The position numbers were made by a program, and so were the translations under genes. Shown here piece by piece: positions 30,931 through 33,154 of a stretch of 33,154 nucleotides of DNA (its first letter is position 1; each line of letters begins with the position of its first letter). The notes under the pieces were generated by a model. The model did not search any database. It was not told where the DNA came from and was given only the letters and a program-made list of their open reading frames with translations. Source of the DNA: DASXSB01 sp036506275 (GTDB taxonomy: Bacteria; Methylomirabilota; Methylomirabilia; Rokubacteriales; CSP1-6); the NCBI GenBank assembly GCA_036506275.1, contig DASXSB010000027.1, positions 1 through 33,154 on the forward strand, in the 5' to 3' direction.

Positions 30931-31638
30931 CTACACCCCGAGGTACCGCGCCTTCAGCTCCGGGCTGTGCCGGAGCTCGTCGGGGCCGCACGCGTGGACG
31001 ATGCGGCCCTTGCTCATCAGATAGACGTGGTCGGCCACGCGCAACGCGAAGGCGAGGTTCTGCTCGATGAGGAGGATGGCGGTGCCCTCGGCCTTGAGCG
31101 CGCTCACGATGCGTCCCAGCTCGCGCACCAGCAGCGGCGCCAGGCCCTCGGACGGCTCGTCCATCAGGAGCACGTCGGGATTGCCGACGAGCGCGCGCCC
31201 GCAGGCCAGCATCCCCTGCTCGCCGCCGGAAAGCTTCGCGCCGCGGTGGCGCAGCCGTTCCCGCAGGCGCGGGAAGAGGCCGAGCACGCGCGCGACGTCC
31301 CAGCCGTGACCGTTGCCGGGACGGTCGCCGAGCACCAGGTGCTCGCGCACGTCGAGGGATGCGAACAGGCGCCGGCCCTGCGGCACGAGGCCGAGCCCGC
31401 GCCGAGCGATGGCGTGCGCGGGCAGCGTCGTCACCTCGTCGTCCTTGAGCAGGACGGCGCCCGCACGCGCGGGCGTGAGCCCGGCGATGGCGCGGATGAG
31501 CGTGGTCTTGCCGACGCCGTTGCGTCCGAGCACGGCCGCCACCTGCCCCGCCTCCACGCGCAGCGACACCCCCTGCACGACGAGGCTCTCCCCGTACGCC
31601 GCCTGGAGGTCGCGCACCTCGAGCATCACGCGGCTCAC
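30931..31638 (-). CDS. livF: Branched-chain amino acid ABC transporter ATP-binding protein LivF
   Basis: 235 residues from the GTG at 31638, which shares GTGA with the livG stop. The ABC set is complete: Walker A GRNGVGKTT near 38-46, Q-loop LVPQGRRLFASLDVREHL (typical LivF), signature LSGGEQ near 135, Walker B VLLMDEPSEGL near 155-165 and an H-loop position held by Gln (LIEQNLAFALRVADH), the usual LivF form. LivF and LivG form the ATPase pair that drives LivH/LivM in uptake of branched-chain amino acids or related acids and amides. It is the last gene of the visible operon, ending 3 bases from the convergent DUF35 gene without an obvious terminator. Confidence 0.93.
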   Translation of the reverse strand: MSRVMLEVRDLQAAYGESLVVQGVSLRVEAGQVAAVLGRNGVGKTTLIRAIAGLTPARAGAVLLKDDEVTTLPAHAIARRGLGLVPQGRRLFASLDVREHLVLGDRPGNGHGWDVARVLGLFPRLRERLRHRGAKLSGGEQGMLACGRALVGNPDVLLMDEPSEGLAPLLVRELGRIVSALKAEGTAILLIEQNLAFALRVADHVYLMSKGRIVHACGPDELRHSPELKARYLGV

Positions 31639-32381
31639 GAATCGTCCGCGCCCAGGTAAATCTCCGCCACCCGTGGATCGGCGCGGATCTGATCGCGCGT
31701 GCCCTCCGCCAGCACCCGCCCCTGGAACAGCACGATGACGCGCTCGGCGAGGGCGAGGGCCACGTCCATGTCGTGCTCGATCAGCAAGATGGTCACGTCG
31801 CGCGGGAACCGCTCGATCATCGCCGTCACCGACGCCGTCTCCCCGGGCGACAGCCCCGCCGTCGGCTCGTCGAGCAACAGCACGCGGGGGCGGGCGGCGA
31901 GGGCGAGGACCAGCTCGAGCTGACGCTGCTCACCGTAGGAGAGCTGGCGCGTCGTCACGTGGCCGCGCTCGCGCAGCCCCCATTCCCCGAGGAGCCGCTC
32001 CGCCGCCTCGAACAACCGCGGATAGGCGCGCGCGGGCCGGTGGAGGGCGAAGCGCGCGCCGTCCGCGCCCTGCACGGCGAGCAGCACGCTGTCGAACACG
32101 GTGAGGCGAGGGAACAACGTGGTGATCTGGAACGTGCGACCGAGGCCGAGCCGCGCGCGACGGTGGGGCGCCAGATGGGTGACGTCATGGTCGAAGAGCC
32201 GGATGCGCCCGGCGCGGGGACGGATCAATCCCGTGACCGCGTTGAAGAGCGTGGTCTTGCCGGCGCCGTTCGGGCCCAGCACCACGAGCCGCTCGCCGAC
32301 GGCGGCGCGGACGGTCACGTCGTTCAGCGCCTGGAGGCCGCCGAAGCTGTGCGTGAGGCCCTCTACCGCGAGCGCGGTCAC
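31635..32381 (-). CDS. livG: Branched-chain amino acid ABC transporter ATP-binding protein LivG
   Basis: 248 residues from the GTG at 32381 (GTGA with the livM stop); longer readings to 32948 are shadow sequence. LTHSFGGLQALNDVTV at the start is typical LivG, followed by Walker A GPNGAGKTTLFNAVTGL, LGRTFQITTLFPRLTVFDSVLLA (Q-loop), signature LSYGEQRQLELVLALA, Walker B VLLLDEPTAGLSPGET and H-loop LLIEHDMDVAL, ending GTRDQIRADPRVAEIYLGADDS. It is the second ATPase subunit of the Liv transporter. The solute bound cannot be read; the binding protein and LivH are not in the window. Confidence 0.94.
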   Translation of the reverse strand: MTALAVEGLTHSFGGLQALNDVTVRAAVGERLVVLGPNGAGKTTLFNAVTGLIRPRAGRIRLFDHDVTHLAPHRRARLGLGRTFQITTLFPRLTVFDSVLLAVQGADGARFALHRPARAYPRLFEAAERLLGEWGLRERGHVTTRQLSYGEQRQLELVLALAARPRVLLLDEPTAGLSPGETASVTAMIERFPRDVTILLIEHDMDVALALAERVIVLFQGRVLAEGTRDQIRADPRVAEIYLGADDS

Positions 32382-33154
32382 GCCGACCGCCGCCGGCGGT
32401 GAACGAGGCCCAGGAGCCCGGTGGGGGCGAAGAGCGTCACGACCACGTAGATCACGCCGAGGACGAGGAGCCAGCGCTCGGTGTAGGCGCTGATGCCGTT
32501 CTCGAGAAAGACGATGGCGGCGCTGCCCACGGCGGGGCCGAGCAACGTCCCCGCGCCGCCGAGGATCACCATGATCAACGCCATCGCGGAGAACACGATG
32601 CTCACGTACGCGGGGCTGACGAACCCGTTGTAGTAGACGAAGAGGCTGCCGGCGACGCCGGCAAAGGTGCCCGCGATCACGAAGGCGACGTACTTGTGGA
32701 GCCAGACGTCGTAACCGAGCACCTCCATGCGGCGGGCGCTCTCGCGGATTCCGACGAGTGCGCGCCCGAACGGCGAATGGATCACGATCGCCATGGCGGC
32801 GGTGGCGAGGGCGAAGACGGCGAGGACGAAGTAGTAGAAGGCGGCGCCGTCGCCGAGACTCCACGGCAGCCCCGCCGCCGGCCGCATGATGCCCGGCAAG
32901 CCGTCGTCGCCGCCGGTGAGCGATCGCCAGCCGAATGCAATACCCCACAGCACCTGCGCGAGCGCGAGCGTGATCATGAGGAGGTACGAGCCCTCCGCGC
33001 GCAGCGCGAGCAGACCGAAGAGCGCGCTCGTCACGGCGGCGGCGAGGAGCCCGGCGCCGAAGTCGATCCAGAAGTTGTCGGTCACCCGCAGCGCCACCAG
33101 CGCCACCGCGTAGGCGGCCACGCCGAAGTACGCCGCGTGCCCGAGCGAGGGCAG
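32378..33154 (-). CDS. livM: Branched-chain amino acid ABC transporter permease LivM, N-terminus cut by window edge
   Basis: The frame is open to the right edge (259 codons within the window) and continues upstream of the first in-window ATG at 33121 with LPSLGHAAYFGVAAYAV, the usual S-L-G-H-A-A-F-F-G-x-G-A-Y stretch of LivM, so that ATG is internal. Eight or so hydrophobic segments follow, with EGSYLLMITLALAQVLWGIAFGW, the cytoplasmic loop SPFGRALVGIRESARRMEVLGYDVWLHK (the EAA-like coupling helix to the ATPase) and FVYYNGFVSPAYVSI. It ends LLGLVHRRRRSA. It is an inner-membrane channel subunit, coupled to livG by a 4-base overlap. Confidence 0.93.
   Translation of the reverse strand: MPSLGHAAYFGVAAYAVALVALRVTDNFWIDFGAGLLAAAVTSALFGLLALRAEGSYLLMITLALAQVLWGIAFGWRSLTGGDDGLPGIMRPAAGLPWSLGDGAAFYYFVLAVFALATAAMAIVIHSPFGRALVGIRESARRMEVLGYDVWLHKYVAFVIAGTFAGVAGSLFVYYNGFVSPAYVSIVFSAMALIMVILGGAGTLLGPAVGSAAIVFLENGISAYTERWLLVLGVIYVVVTLFAPTGLLGLVHRRRRSA

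Noticed and set aside
1..33154. CRISPR arrays, tRNA/rRNA genes, insertion sequences, prophage, attachment sites
   Set aside because: Read for regular repeats, cloverleaf ends, transposases and integrases; none was found.

Overview
The window is very GC-rich, coding-dense bacterial chromosome. Both strands are filled with long antisense shadow ORFs, as expected at this base composition. A Pal-type lipoprotein, a second OmpA-like lipoprotein, and Shine-Dalgarno (SD) plus sigma70-like signals point to a diderm Gram-negative bacterium. The gene mix (CoA ligase, acyl-CoA carboxylase, thiolase/DUF35 pair, Liv transporter, KstR2-like regulator) suits a free-living soil heterotroph, perhaps a Rokubacteria/Methylomirabilota-like or deltaproteobacterial lineage; that placement is inference. 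I saw no tRNA, rRNA, insertion sequence, prophage or CRISPR array, and no gene-free stretch over 300 bases.

Layout. 1-1602 (minus): an OmpA-like lipoprotein cut by the left edge, a TPR protein and a small lipoprotein. 1654-4059 (minus): a three-gene overlapping operon in which a cyclopropane-fatty-acid (CFA) synthase is split into an N-terminal-domain protein and a methyltransferase, with a geranylgeranyl-reductase-family flavoprotein between them. 4098-7085: an MFS transporter and a ferritin-like diiron protein, divergent from a TetR regulator with a palindrome in the shared promoter. 7047-7648 (minus): two small envelope proteins ending at a clear intrinsic terminator. 7706-11610 (minus): an operon of PPOX flavoprotein, PrpE-like CoA ligase, CMD-family protein, cyclic-nucleotide-binding protein and 4-oxalocrotonate tautomerase. 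11794-14331 (plus): a hybrid histidine kinase. 14383-14964 (minus): Pal. 15210-20634 (plus): Lhr helicase and a Nei/Fpg glycosylase, a DNA repair pair. 20600-21453 (minus): a NpmA/KamB-like 16S rRNA A1408 methyltransferase and a coupled 41-residue membrane protein, divergent from rsmI (21483-22232). 22248-23989 (minus): an SDR dehydrogenase, a low-molecular-weight phosphatase and a SelW-like gene readable only if an in-frame UGA is selenocysteine. 24108-27426 (plus): carboxyltransferase, isoaspartate-methyltransferase-like protein and GNAT. 27467-28273 (minus): an exported metallo-beta-lactamase-fold hydrolase. 28374-30927 (plus): D-2-hydroxyacid dehydrogenase, thiolase-like protein and DUF35 partner. 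30931-33154 (minus): LivF, LivG and LivM, the last cut by the right edge.

The genes are tightly packed. Many neighbours share 4-base ATGA or GTGA stop/start overlaps, which fixes many starts and implies translational coupling. The most notable items are the hidden selenoprotein candidate, the A1408 methyltransferase back-to-back with rsmI (both acting on 16S helix 44), and the split CFA-synthase/reductase operon, which could make methyl-branched lipids.
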